A stretch of DNA of 64,000 bases, taken from assembly GCA_011316305.1 (NCBI GenBank), contig SAUG01000007.1, positions 372,001-436,000 of the forward strand, written 5' to 3'. Origin of the DNA: Rusavskia elegans (Eukaryota > Ascomycota > Lecanoromycetes > Teloschistales > Teloschistaceae). Every line of letters starts with the position of its first letter. Position 1 is the first letter of the stretch. The position numbers and the translations under genes were made by a program. Below the pieces are notes generated by a model. The model was given only the letters and a program-made list of their open reading frames with translations. It did not search any database and was not told the DNA's origin. This document shows positions 41,860 through 52,641 of this stretch, one piece after another.

Positions 41860-42306
41860 AAAGTGGAAATGGCAAGACTTGCTATTGTACGACATCAAGG
41901 CTACGCAAACTTGCTTCGATGGCTCGATTAAAAATCAAACCAAACAAAGCCGGGTATATCCTGCCAACTCCAGACCCAAATGATAAGCCGGAAAGTGAAG
42001 AATGTTACATGTCATCCGTCGAAGGGAAGGTCGGAGTATTGGCCGGACTGCTCTATGGTATAGGCGAAGAGGGCGATGTGAAATCGTTGGAAGCATAGCT
42101 TCCGGTCTCTGGGTCGATTATTAACTCGGTCTGCTAGCTCGCAGTATCTCATCTTTGGGATCCGGCGGTGCATCACCATAAGCCGTGGTCCAGGTTCTGT
42201 TGCTAGAGATCCCTAGCGGAGTCGAGGAGCCACTCTGGTTGCGTGCTGCGGAAACCGATTCGATTGATGGAAAGTTCGTCATCGAGTTGCAAAAGAAAAT
42301 TATGTG
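41860..42306. other. Intergenic between convergent genes
   Basis: Tail-to-tail spacer of eIF2B-alpha and the DUF2235 gene; nothing else seen. Confidence 0.5.
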
Positions 42307-43719
42307 CTAGACACCCAAAACATAGTCGTACATCTTCGGACTTTCCTTCAACAGTTGCCTCTCCTTATCCCACAAAGGACTCTCGGGTAGCTCCTTTCTC
42401 GCCACGCCTTTTCGTTTGCTTCTTGATACCCACAGGGCGAGTGGCCGTGTGCCGTTGCTTGGGTTGTCCTCATACTTCAGCTTATACGGATCAAGTGCTT
42501 TGCCTTCGTAAGCCCCTCGGTCGTCCTTGCCTGGCCCATCCAGCTCGAGGCGTGTCCGTGCGGATGGATGGATATACTCATTGGTTTGACGAAGTGGTTT
42601 CGAAGTTGCCTGACCAGTATTGGGATCGATTTTACAATACATGCCAGGCGTTCTGGTGGTGGGGCCATCGAGTAGGTATACTCCTTTGAGAGAATTGTAA
42701 ATTTTTCCAAACGACCACGGCCGGGGTTTTTGATCCGTTTCTTTGTAATGCATTTTTGTTTCATCGTAAGCATCAAGGATGTAGTCTGGATCAAAGTCGA
42801 TGAACGGCGTCAGCTGCGACATCATCCATGCCAACGTGATATTTGCCATGCCCTGATCGGGATAGCCACCACCAACGTTTGAATGGACGCCGGGAAACCA
42901 GACTTGTCGGAGATTGGTAGTGTTGCCCGGTGGTTTTTCCCAAACGGCCGGAGAGAAGGCAGTACGGTTTTCGTCTAAGGCGAGGGCTTGATAGGCGTTT
43001 TCGACACAGTTGGCCAAGCTTGTATCATAGAACCGAAATTCCTTGGTCGATTGGTCCTGCAACCCAAATCTCGACAACCATCCTATACGCGGTATACCCA
43101 ATGCTCCTACCGTATCCCAGACGCCAATAACCTTAATGTTGATCCCAAGCCGGGTCAAGCCTTCCCGTTCCAAGGTCTCTCGATACCTCGGGTCACTTGC
43201 GCTTGGTTTTCGAGGAAAGGGGACGTCGGGATTGGCAGGCACGTAGTTGGGGTTACGCCGCTGCTGGAAATCTTTGAAGACCTCGGCCAAGTCTGGCAAG
43301 CCGGATTTGGTGAGCAAGCCTGCGCCCGCGATGAGACCTGCGACGCTTCTTGCAGTAAAGGCACCGCGCGAAAAGCCGAGCAGAAAGATCTCATCGCCGT
43401 TGGAGTAGTTGTTGGCCAGAAAGGCGTAGGTCTCGCGAATATTGCCGGACAAGCCTTCCCCGGTTGCTCCACCGACGACCCTACTGATGATGCCGCCTTC
43501 GGTGCCTACGCCTGGTTGATAGAACACGATCTGGGTAATCCCATCGGAGCTTTTGGCCTTTATGGCATGAGAGATGCGTGTGATGTTGCTCGGAACGGCA
43601 ATCTTTTTGTTCATGAGGCCCATGGTAGAGTCGAGCCATGTTCCATCACAGCACGCGATGAGCCGCTTCCTCGAACGGAGAGAGGGCGCCGGAGGAGCGA
43701 CGGAGCCAGGTGCTTGCAT
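42307..43719 (-). CDS. DUF2235 alpha/beta-hydrolase
   Basis: A single exon of 470 residues. The family belongs to the alpha/beta-hydrolase fold and includes bacterial Tle1-type phospholipases; fungal members are uncharacterised. Visible: RLIACCDGTWLDS at the N-terminus, VFYQPGVGTEG, nucleophile elbow GFSRGAFTAR (Ser in GxSxG), VIGVWDTVGALG and WFPGVHSNVGGGYPD, which carries the predicted catalytic His. The C-terminal part (PRPLALWVSRSKRKG) is basic. Substrate unknown; a lipase or esterase role is inferred from the fold. Confidence 0.92.
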   Translation of the reverse strand: MQAPGSVAPPAPSLRSRKRLIACCDGTWLDSTMGLMNKKIAVPSNITRISHAIKAKSSDGITQIVFYQPGVGTEGGIISRVVGGATGEGLSGNIRETYAFLANNYSNGDEIFLLGFSRGAFTARSVAGLIAGAGLLTKSGLPDLAEVFKDFQQRRNPNYVPANPDVPFPRKPSASDPRYRETLEREGLTRLGINIKVIGVWDTVGALGIPRIGWLSRFGLQDQSTKEFRFYDTSLANCVENAYQALALDENRTAFSPAVWEKPPGNTTNLRQVWFPGVHSNVGGGYPDQGMANITLAWMMSQLTPFIDFDPDYILDAYDETKMHYKETDQKPRPWSFGKIYNSLKGVYLLDGPTTRTPGMYCKIDPNTGQATSKPLRQTNEYIHPSARTRLELDGPGKDDRGAYEGKALDPYKLKYEDNPSNGTRPLALWVSRSKRKGVARKELPESPLWDKERQLLKESPKMYDYVLGV

Positions 43720-44510
43720 GGTTGGACTAGATGGACTCTGTTGGGTCGCAATGGTCGATGATGCAGGCTAATGAGGATTTGTGACGTATGCATGGCTCGA
43801 GCTGTACTCGGTAGAGTTGACGGTGCATGAAGACTGGAGTACTGATCGGATGATGTTACGAGTATATCCGTATCGCCGTCGGCTGTCCGGAGCGAGGTTC
43901 GGAACGAATAACAATAATGACGGCGACTTGTCCATTTCGTTTCCCCAGCCTCCGCTTTTCAAGACGCACTGACATCCTTAGCTCCCGCCCTGTCGCGTGT
44001 CTCCCGACGGCCCCTTGCGGACGGTACGACATCTCATCGAACATGATCCGTGGATCAGGGGCATCTGCGGAATTGGATCTGGGGTACAGCGAGCTTACCT
44101 TAACTCACAACCCGCAAAAGTACAGTGCGAATATCATGGCCACTTTACAGTCGCACATTACGCTTGCCCAACATACCCATGCGATGTGTGGGAAAAAGCG
44201 GCCTTGCCGAAGCATCTCATTTTCGCCGTTTATTACTAGGCTTCGCCTACTTAGTTTCTGGGCTGCCAAATACTCTGTCGCGCTGGCTGAGTCCAAACTG
44301 TACATGCCGTCACACCAACACGGGTGCAAGACAAGGGTTCAAGACAAGAATGAAAAGGCCGCTCCACGAAAACAAAACTGAAGGGGTATATGGTGAACGA
44401 GCGAAGTTAGCCATTGCTGGCAACATTTCTCCCAGAACGCAACCGCAAACGCCACGCCGTTACTACACAATACATGGGCTCCTGCTCCTCTGAAACACTC
44501 GCAATCTTCT
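43720..44510. other. Intergenic
   Basis: Upstream of the DUF2235 gene. Frames of up to 154 codons are present but show no domain or repeat. Confidence 0.45.
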
Positions 44511-47144
44511 TCAGTCGACATCGCTTGCTCGACTTTCGCTGGGCGGGCGTGGCGACGGTGGGCCCAACGGACTTCGCTCCCCTGATGCCGAACTCATCCT
44601 TTTTATCTCCCCAGACGATCGAGCCGGGAGGTTCAGTAGTCGAGCACTACCTGCGCTAATATGGCGGGCATGTGCTTTGCCAAAGTCGACGCTGGTAGCC
44701 CGCTGGATGAACGGTGTGTCGGGCGAACTCGTGTTTCCAAGAGGCGACTCTCCGACCGGTGACGCTTCAGGAGACTCTCCTTCAGCATTGTATTCGTTGA
44801 GTAACCCTTCTCTTGACCTTGCTCGCGCGCTTTGCCGTATGATGGTCGGCTGTCTCCCTACAGCCCCGTGCCACGTCCCTACTTCCTCCGCTATAGGTGC
44901 CGGCGCCCGTTGGAGCACCACATCATCATCGCTATCCCCTGCCATACCAGGGATCTCACTTGGCTGCATGCGACGCATACTCCGCTGACGTGTAAAGACG
45001 TCTACTGGATCCGGAGTAACGATGCCATCTTCGTGCTCTAATTCCTGCTCAGCTGATCTCAGGTCTTCTCCTGACGCTCCCAGACTTCTCAGACGGTTCT
45101 GCAACGAACTGGTACTCTCGCGAAGGGGGTTCACCGGAGTCTGGGACGATCGCTTCACAGGTCGACCGGTAAGCCATGACCCTTCCGAGTCTACCGACGC
45201 AAGCGATTGAGACATCAATGCGCTAGGATGAGCTTCCGGAGACCCCTTGTTCAGAGATTGGTGCCGACTAAGTGCGATCTCTTCGCGAAAGGCAGGGTGA
45301 ATGTCCGACAAGGGCTGGCTCGGGTTTGATGTGATACTGGATCGAGCCTGATCTAATTGAGGCGACGGGTACTGAGCGGCGACCTCAGGAGATTGCATAC
45401 GGGAATCAGGGGGCGAGAGGGGCAGTTCAGGAAGATCTTCCTTGAACCTGGATTGCGTCCGAATTGGCGTGCCTGATCTAGCTCGTGGGATACGTGTGAA
45501 GGCCGAGGGCGGCATTTGTCTCGCAAACGATTCTCGCGACGTATTGGAAAACTCGGAAGGCGTTGTCCTTCCCCGATCCGTCGAGCCTCTTTTCGCTCTG
45601 GTATCGCTGCGTCTGAAGATGGATTTCCAGTTGCTAGAAATCCGAGCGCTTGTGTCTGAGTCTCGCCGTTGATCTTCCTGCCGCTCTGGGATATCCGGTG
45701 TACTCCTCGATGCAAGATATGCAATGTGGGACAGAGCGGACGGTTCATGCGCGTGTTGCGTTGGTGACGTGGGCGGTGACATACTTGCTTGCGACATTCG
45801 AACGGCTTTAGCAGTCTCGAGTACCGGATCGTCGGGATCATCGGTAGGCGTAGGAGCTTCCAGATGGCTTTTCCCCGTGCCGGCAGCTGGATCGTGGAAA
45901 GGGCTATCTGGTACGAGATTGTCTCTAGATGGGTCCTTCAACCAAGATTCTGGTGTTCTTGGACCGTGCTCTTTCTCAGGATCCTTTAGCCAGGACTCAG
46001 CGACCTGCGCACCTTGCTGTCCTTCTGTTTCAACACTTCCGCTGTGCTTTTGGGCCATCGACTGTGTTTTTCCAATGCCTAAGCCTACGCTGACTTCGTC
46101 CACATGTTCTTGAGCCCACTGCTTATCAGCCTTACGTTGTAGGCTCCGCTGCATTTTATCTCGATCGGATTTTGGACGCTTCTCAGAGCGCCGGCGATCG
46201 CGTTCCATCAGCTCCCTCAAGCTACCGGCATCCATACCAATGGCGAGGTCGTCAATCCTTTTCCTCGGATTTATCGTCTCCTCTGGTATCATCGGCTGTT
46301 TGTCTTTCCTTGTCGAGGCCCTCGACGGCCTAAGACTTCCGGAACCGCCGGCCAAACGAGGGTTTTCCGAGTACCTAATTGTAGGCCTGGGGGACAAAGT
46401 ATCCAAAGCGCTGACCCGGAAACTAGCCGACTCGGGAGCCATTGACACTGAACTCAACGACCCGGTCATATGGATAGATACACCTGATATAGGTCTCTCC
46501 AGATTTCGATTATTGTCACCCGGGATTTTCCTGCTTTCACGCGCCTGCTGTCCCCCAACGAGAGATCCGGGTCGCCTTGGAATTGGAATAGGAATAGGCG
46601 AACTCATAGCCTTAATCTCTTGTTCGCGAGCATGATCGTCTGCTTTCCGTTTGCTAGATTTTCGGCGGGGCAAGATCCCATCGTTGGCGCTGCGCTTGGT
46701 ATTCAGCGTGGGGCCCCTAGGCATGGCACTGAAAGTTTCGGGCTGTAGGCTGGTCGTTGACATTTGAGATTGGAAATAGTAGGAAGGGACATCACCACGG
46801 TCGGTGGGCACTTTTGACAGTTGTTGGACAGACCTCGATGTAGCTCCAGGCAGAATCCTCTCATTCAAAGGATCGCGCCTGTCAACCATAGGACCAGGTG
46901 GCAGTGGCGGTTCTACTCGTTCGGAATCCCTCCTCTTGGTAAGCTTCCCAGACGAGATCCTCTGCCTCTTTTGACTTTCCTTCCTATCCGGCTTCCCGCC
47001 AAGCGTTGGGACTAGGGGGTCCATGGGTTCGGAACGAGGATCTCTCATCAAGCTCTGGGTGGTTTGGTTCCTTGTTGCTGGCATGTTCTCGTCGTCGGCC
47101 TTGATTTTCTTATTCTTGCGGCGGCCGAACGGCCAAAAGGCCAT
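44511..47144 (-). CDS. Large disordered conserved-type protein (MAFWPFGRRK...)
   Basis: A single exon of 877 residues starting at the Met before AFWPFGRRKNKK; the frame is open 44 codons further. The N-terminus has a short hydrophobic/basic motif that is a plausible membrane or nuclear anchor. The rest is rich in Ser, Pro, Arg and Glu, with Ser/Arg-type phosphorylation-like stretches and short repeats such as AESWLKDPEKE and PESWLKDPSRD (about 430-450). No globular domain is evident. Such proteins are common in Pezizomycotina, but I cannot name a function. Its length and lack of stops strongly support coding. Confidence 0.8.
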   Translation of the reverse strand: MAFWPFGRRKNKKIKADDENMPATRNQTTQSLMRDPRSEPMDPLVPTLGGKPDRKESQKRQRISSGKLTKRRDSERVEPPLPPGPMVDRRDPLNERILPGATSRSVQQLSKVPTDRGDVPSYYFQSQMSTTSLQPETFSAMPRGPTLNTKRSANDGILPRRKSSKRKADDHAREQEIKAMSSPIPIPIPRRPGSLVGGQQARESRKIPGDNNRNLERPISGVSIHMTGSLSSVSMAPESASFRVSALDTLSPRPTIRYSENPRLAGGSGSLRPSRASTRKDKQPMIPEETINPRKRIDDLAIGMDAGSLRELMERDRRRSEKRPKSDRDKMQRSLQRKADKQWAQEHVDEVSVGLGIGKTQSMAQKHSGSVETEGQQGAQVAESWLKDPEKEHGPRTPESWLKDPSRDNLVPDSPFHDPAAGTGKSHLEAPTPTDDPDDPVLETAKAVRMSQASMSPPTSPTQHAHEPSALSHIAYLASRSTPDIPERQEDQRRDSDTSARISSNWKSIFRRSDTRAKRGSTDRGRTTPSEFSNTSRESFARQMPPSAFTRIPRARSGTPIRTQSRFKEDLPELPLSPPDSRMQSPEVAAQYPSPQLDQARSSITSNPSQPLSDIHPAFREEIALSRHQSLNKGSPEAHPSALMSQSLASVDSEGSWLTGRPVKRSSQTPVNPLRESTSSLQNRLRSLGASGEDLRSAEQELEHEDGIVTPDPVDVFTRQRSMRRMQPSEIPGMAGDSDDDVVLQRAPAPIAEEVGTWHGAVGRQPTIIRQSARARSREGLLNEYNAEGESPEASPVGESPLGNTSSPDTPFIQRATSVDFGKAHARHISAGSARLLNLPARSSGEIKRMSSASGERSPLGPPSPRPPSESRASDVD

Positions 47145-48386
47145 GCCGTGCTCGGCGGAGCCCTTTCCCGAATTCTCTCCACCACTGCCCCGCCGCGTGG
47201 CGCGACCCCAGCATAAGAGAGTCAGCGTGACAGTGCTCTGGCAGCGATTTGGGAGTAACGTCGCGTGAACCCGCAACTATGATGGGAGAGCGAATGGAGG
47301 AGCATGTGCGTAACCTGACGCAGAAGAGCTGATCCGGTTTGGGTTGTTCTGACAGGGTTCAGCTGATTCGTGTTGCTCAATGAGATCACAAGCTAAGGAG
47401 AGCCAAGATGCTGCGGACGGAGTGTGTCAAGATGGAATTGTTGGTCGTCGCTTCCGTTGAAAAGTTGATTGTAACGAAAGAGTAGCAGCGGATTCTCTTG
47501 GGCGGTGAGGTGAGTATGGTGAGGACTGAGGAGAGGAACGTCAGTTTGAATTGGCAGGAGAAGAGTAGTACAGAGTACGGCGGGCGAGGCGGGCACGGGT
47601 TCAAGGCTACCTTAGGCTGGTGGAGCGGGAAGATTGAATTGATGCCCCCAGAAGGGAAGAGTAGAGTAGTGTAGCTCTTGCGAAAAACCTTCGAAATCGA
47701 GAATCTTGGCAACTCAGCTTCCATGATACAACCTACCTTGCCGTTGTGGGAAATAAATCATCGATACCTCGATATAGGGCATCAAACGCTCGATCAGTCA
47801 GGCTTTGCTATACAGCTGCTTCTACCACCAGTCCAACAGAGTCATGCAGAAAAGCAGTACACCAGTGTGTATGTATGTATGCGGAAAGGGACTGCCAAGA
47901 TTCCCACAGTGGTTTCGAAAGCTTTTCGCAAGAGCCCATTTTATCACCATCTCGCCCATGCGGCCTGGACGCAGCGCCACCCATCTCCCTGAACTTGGGC
48001 TGTCATGCATACCCTGGTACGGAGTAAGCCTTATTATTGTTGATTATTGCACTGGAAAGGGGGCCGTTTTCTTCGGCCAATCGCTGCTGCCTCGGCCGTT
48101 GACGGCTATCGCTTGCTCACGTTGCTTTCTCCAACCCTTGTTCTCCAATACATGACGTATCAAATCAATATCAGTGGAGCACTTGTACATATTGGTAGTC
48201 GTCCATAGGCTACCATTCGAGGTACACTGTGCAGCCCTTCTTCCTTTGGTCGACGAGTGGTTGGGGTACCCAAAGGTCCTCTGCGTTATGTAATTGGTCT
48301 GAATGTGACACAAACTTTGTAGGCCTCTGGAAAGTATCCTATTTGCCACGCCACATGGATACTGTTATGTCATATCCCGGACTAGC
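47145..48386. other. Intergenic, 1.2 kb
   Basis: Promoter of the large disordered protein gene and terminator of the U2A' gene. No supported gene. Confidence 0.5.
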
Positions 48387-49413
48387 TCATTCCTCCATAT
48401 CGTCGTTGCCTCCACCACTTGGGATTTTCCCTTCGTTGATCTCCTTCTCGAGCCTCGTGATTTCTTGCAGACTCCTCGCATTCCGGATCAGGCTTTCGAG
48501 CCGCTTTTTCTCCTTCTCCGTCAACTTCACCCGGTAATCCTTACCACCCGGTTGCACGCCGTTGGGAGCCGATGCAGATGCAGATGCACCAGGTAGGTCG
48601 AAAGTACGGGATTTGATGCCCATAATCTATTGAGGTTCAGCAATTTTCCGGGATTTCCTTGTTGTTGACCCCACGAATTCGGCGTAGAGCGGGCTTACTG
48701 ACCTTCGATGCAAGAGCGGACGGCTCCTTCACAGTGCCAAAAAGCTCACTCGCCTTTCTACGTTCGACGTCTTTAACTTTCTGGTAGTCGAGAAACCGAA
48801 TTGTAGGGCATCGCCATATGATCCAAGATCGATAATGCTATATCATTACCGCTCAGCCTTTACTCCCAGTGGCCAATGTTGTCATGCTGACTGCACATAC
48901 CTCTTTGCGGGTAACTGGATTTTCGAGTAGGGAGAGGTGTGTGAGTCGTGGGAAGGTGTGCAAAGGGTCGAGATCTGCGAGTTCGGCCACATTGTTCGAG
49001 GTGAGGACCAGGGTGGTCAAGTTCGGGATCGAGTGGGCAAGGGTGGCTTGTATACTGTTGACGCGATTGCGCGCAAGGAGGAGCGTGTGTAGTCGAGGGG
49101 AAAGCGGGAAATTGGAGATGGTAGTGATATCGTTGTCCGTAAGGTCAATAGCATCTTGGTCCTAGTCGACATGAGTGTTTTGTACCAGATGACTGGATTG
49201 AGCCTTTGGAGCCGAACCTTCGCAACGCCCAGATTTTCAATGGTGGGTATCTTATGGCCTGCATTTCTCAATCATGATATCAATGGAGCTCGCCTCACAA
49301 AGTGTAGTATCTGCTCTTTTCAGTCCGAACGCACCTCGAAGATCCAACTCGCGCTCTTTGAGGGGGTTGAGGTATGAAAGAGAATTTTGAACAAGTTCCG
49401 CCGTAAGTCTCAT
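48387..49413 (-). CDS. lea1: U2 snRNP A' (Lea1), leucine-rich repeat protein
   Basis: Five exons (49413-49335, 49258-49218, 49161-48901, 48837-48703, 48626-48387) give 251 residues, matching the family (human 255). It binds U2B'' and stem-loop IV of U2 snRNA in the spliceosome. The N-terminus MRLTAELVQNSLSYLNPLKE and the repeats IPTIENLGVAKDQDAIDLTDNDI, LHTLLLARNRVNSI and LTTLVLTSNNVAEL are typical. The cap has HLSLLENPVTRKEHYR and WRCPTIRFLDYQKVK. The C-terminus (KLTEKEKKRLESLIRNA) is helical and acidic at the end. Introns are 56-76 nt. Confidence 0.95.
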
Positions 49414-49892
49414 GGCTGCAGGGACATCGGGGACCACGCCAGGACCGCGTGTCAAGCAACAGAATGAAGATACACGGCACGCAGAATGGGAGCTTCTGTG
49501 GGAGAATGGCCTGATGCTGCCCCTATCCAGAGGAAAGTAAGAGATGCTGAAGGTGAGCTTGGGTTGTCTCTCGCATTGATAATTCTATGAAGTTGCAGCA
49601 AAATTTGTGATGCCAAGACGCAACAACGAAATGCGCTTAAGCTCGTCTACCCCTGGTTGTATCATCATCACGAAGGAAGAAGACGATCATATGGACTGGT
49701 CCATGGCGACTATGAATTCGATGCCTTCTTCCATCAGATGCAGCTTCCATGTAACTCTAAACCTAATTTTATCCCACCAGACGAATGCAAAACGATATCT
49801 GTTAATCAACGGGCTATCGCTGGTATGAATGGCTTCGTCATCTAATGTCTAAGCTTTTGATATCCACATAAACCAGTGTTCGAATATTTTCT
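49414..49892. other. Intergenic
   Basis: Between two minus-strand genes; no feature recognised. Confidence 0.45.
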
Positions 49893-50963
49893 TTATTTGG
49901 TAGTCTCAATATCCTGCGTCTCCTCTTGGGCCTTCTCAGCTCCTTCCTTTGCAACACTTTTGATGCTTTTCCTGCCCTCACTTTGAGAGAAAGGTCAGTC
50001 CGGCGTGCAACAATGTGGTTAAGCCCTTACAGAATATCTTTGGTCGTGGCGAGGATCGATTGCCAGTCTTCGAATACCGTGAATGGAATACCTTCCCGTT
50101 GACAGTAGGTTATGAGATCTACGGCGAGTCAGCTATGCCCCTTGTCATGAGCAATGACGGCTACGTACCATGCCCTTTCTTAGCGAAGAGCAAATCGGTC
50201 TCCCGCGCGGCTGACAGATCCGACACTCCATCACCGGCGTACAACATTGTTGGTCTTGGCTCGTTGGGTCTCGCAGCAAAGTGTTCGGCATAGGGTCGAA
50301 TGGTCAACGACTTGTCATGGCCGAATCCGCTGTCGTCATGGTACTTCAGCTGCCAGCCATCTTCTTGATCTTTCGTCTTCCCAGGTTTGTCCTCGACCTC
50401 ATTGCTCACGATCTCGATATCATTGGCCTCCGGTCCTACCAGATGGACGAGCAGCGACCGAATGATGGGGGTCATGCCAGAAGACAAGACGATGACGGGA
50501 ACTTTGTTCGTTCTCGACCATTGGTAGAAGTCTTTGAAATAAGGATCCAATTTGATGTTTTCGCATAAAAGCCGGATGCAGTCAGGGAATGGAGTCTTGA
50601 CACTCTCCATCATCTCCAAGAAGGACTCGCTACCGTGCGCGTCAGCTCGAGCGTCAGGTAAGGGGGTAGATCATTCACGGCAGTGCATACCGGAAAGTGA
50701 CCTTGGCATTCAATGTATCGACATTTCCTTGCTTCCGGAGCTTCTCGCCAAAGCCTAAGTTGTCTGTCTATACGGTGTTAGGAGCAGCCAGCCCGGGGCC
50801 TGAACAATCATTACCAACCAGTCATTGCCTGGATTGAGTATGTCAGCGGCCAAGTACCACATTAGTGGTGGAGTGCCATACTGTCTTTCAGGGTGATGGT
50901 TCCGTCGAAATCAGTGAAGAAAATGATTTTGGGGTTTTCATCCAGCGTCTGTGGGTATGGCAT
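49893..50963 (-). CDS. HAD-superfamily phosphatase (phosphoserine-phosphatase-like)
   Basis: Six exons (50963-50882, 50828-50815, 50767-50691, 50629-50169, 50118-50031, 49980-49893) give 269 residues. HAD motif I is FFTDFDGTIT (Asp18, Asp20), motif II VIVLSSGM, a Lys in the middle region, and motif IV YAGDGVSDLSAA. This layout fits fungal phosphatases annotated as phosphoserine phosphatase or MtnX/PHOSPHO-like; the real substrate is uncertain. Exon 2 is only 14 nt and supplies SNDWL between the DFDGT and TDNLGFG segments. A highly charged KSVAKEGAEKAQEE tail is encoded by the last exon. Confidence 0.9.
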
Positions 50964-51321
50964 GTCGGGCCTATGAGGACTCTCTGAACTCAGTCTTGGA
51001 GGTACATGCGGAAAGGACTTGCAAGAAGAATAGAAACGGAGATCGAGAGTGTTGCAGAGTTTTTATTCGGTTGAAAAAACCGCTGTCCTGAAGAATCGGG
51101 CAATAATGCAGGGTCCAGATGGTGGGATAGAGGGGCACCTCTCGAGCTCGATTTTCTGCGGCAGAACGCCTGCGTACCGCGTGAATCAATTGCGCTGTTA
51201 TATGTCGAGTGCAGTGCCACTCGTAACCCGATCCGTTAAACATATCGATCTTGTGCAAGATTTGATCCGTACATGGTAAATAGGTTGACTTTCGCGATGG
51301 CAACGGCTCCATCAACGCATT
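50964..51321. other. Intergenic
   Basis: Short spacer between two minus-strand genes; nothing recognised. Confidence 0.45.
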
Positions 51322-52641
51322 TCAGAGTTTTGGCTCTTGTCTCGGATCATCGCTCAGCCTTCGTGGAGTCTGTAGGCCTGGAGGTCGATGAGGGTCGGTA
51401 GCAGCGACTGTTGCTTCCGCACTTCCCGGCGCTCTATGGGATCGTGCCGGAAATCCACGATGGTGGTTGGCACTCGTCAGCCAATTCAGCTGCATACGTA
51501 TGCTGCTGATGGCGGCATTGGTACGGCTTAGTTCATCCTTGGTATGAAGGGACTCATTCAGAATCATCAATCGCGCTTTAGCATCAAGGTTCGACATCTC
51601 CATCGACATACGTTCAACGTCCCTCCGTAGAGACTCGTGACCGCAAAGCAAATGATGAGTCGTTGCGTCATATGGCTCTGGCGTTTGTGATACCGGACCA
51701 AAGGTTTCCACTTCGGTGCCCTGCTGCCGTATGTCGCACGTTTCTAGGGTTTCGGTAATGCTGGATAGCACCATCTCCAAACTGTAATGCTTTGCCTTGA
51801 GGAGGTCAAGAGCAACTTCTTGAGTTTCGAGGCGATCGTTCTGTGCTTTGAGAAACGGTATAAGTTTAGCCAAAGGACAGTTCTTGAAATGATAGTCCAT
51901 TGCTTGGGTCTTGCCCTGGAAATCACACCCATAGGGAGCAGCCTCGCAGCTCAAGATAGCTTCGGGACATGCTTTGACGTGCCTTTTGAGTTGATGCCTC
52001 AAGAAAGCCGAGTCACAATGCGGACACGTCAACGTCACGAAGCTGCAGTGGTTCGTGCGATGATCTTCCAAATCTCGTTCAAAGAATGTATGTGAGCAGT
52101 CCACGCAGACCATACGCGAATGAAGGCAGCGGCCCTTGGCAAAGTCTTTGCGACTGATGAGAAATCCGCAATCGGCTGGACACTGGACGTCTGTGTAAGG
52201 ACAGTACTTTTGAACATGGTCCTGGATGGTTCCTCGAGACATTTCTTCGAGACATCCTTTGTGGACTGATGGACATTTGACGGACAGGTTTTCCACTAGC
52301 TGGCTGATGACCCTGGGAACAGGCTGGAATGTGTCCGAGATTGTCGAGTCGAAAGGACCCCTGCAAGTCGGACAAGTGCTCTGCAACTGTTCCTGAGCCT
52401 GGATTGACTGATGGAGACATTCTGAACAGAATATGTGGTCGCAATCAAGTCTGACTGGTGAGGAAAAGGGGCACTGGCAGATAGGACAGAGCAGGTTAAT
52501 ATCGACTGGTCCAGCGTATTCCAAGGCTTTGATATCGACCACAGTGACTACGTGAGGGGATGACAAAGCGCTCGACTCATAGTTGGAACATGGACATCTC
52601 TCCACAGAAGCATCGATACTGGAACTTGTTTCTGAGGGCAT
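51322..52641 (-). CDS. RING finger / TRAF-type zinc finger protein
   Basis: A single exon of 439 residues. A C3HC4 RING (CPICQCPFSSP, CDHIFCSECL, CPTCRGPF, about 52-98) suggests E3 ubiquitin-ligase activity. It is followed by several TRAF-type zinc fingers (CPSVHKGC, CPADCGF, CPHCDSAF, CEAAPYGCDFQG). A coiled-coil segment (QNDRLETQEVALDLLKAKHY) and a disordered Pro/Arg tail complete it. The order RING-TRAF fingers-coiled coil resembles TRAF proteins, but no MATH domain follows. Fungal relatives of this type are poorly known. Confidence 0.88.
   Translation of the reverse strand: MPSETSSSIDASVERCPCSNYESSALSSPHVVTVVDIKALEYAGPVDINLLCPICQCPFSSPVRLDCDHIFCSECLHQSIQAQEQLQSTCPTCRGPFDSTISDTFQPVPRVISQLVENLSVKCPSVHKGCLEEMSRGTIQDHVQKYCPYTDVQCPADCGFLISRKDFAKGRCLHSRMVCVDCSHTFFERDLEDHRTNHCSFVTLTCPHCDSAFLRHQLKRHVKACPEAILSCEAAPYGCDFQGKTQAMDYHFKNCPLAKLIPFLKAQNDRLETQEVALDLLKAKHYSLEMVLSSITETLETCDIRQQGTEVETFGPVSQTPEPYDATTHHLLCGHESLRRDVERMSMEMSNLDAKARLMILNESLHTKDELSRTNAAISSIRMQLNWLTSANHHRGFPARSHRAPGSAEATVAATDPHRPPGLQTPRRLSDDPRQEPKL

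Noticed and set aside
43917..44381. 154-codon plus-strand frame
   Set aside because: No domain, repeat or membrane pattern; compositionally like non-coding DNA.
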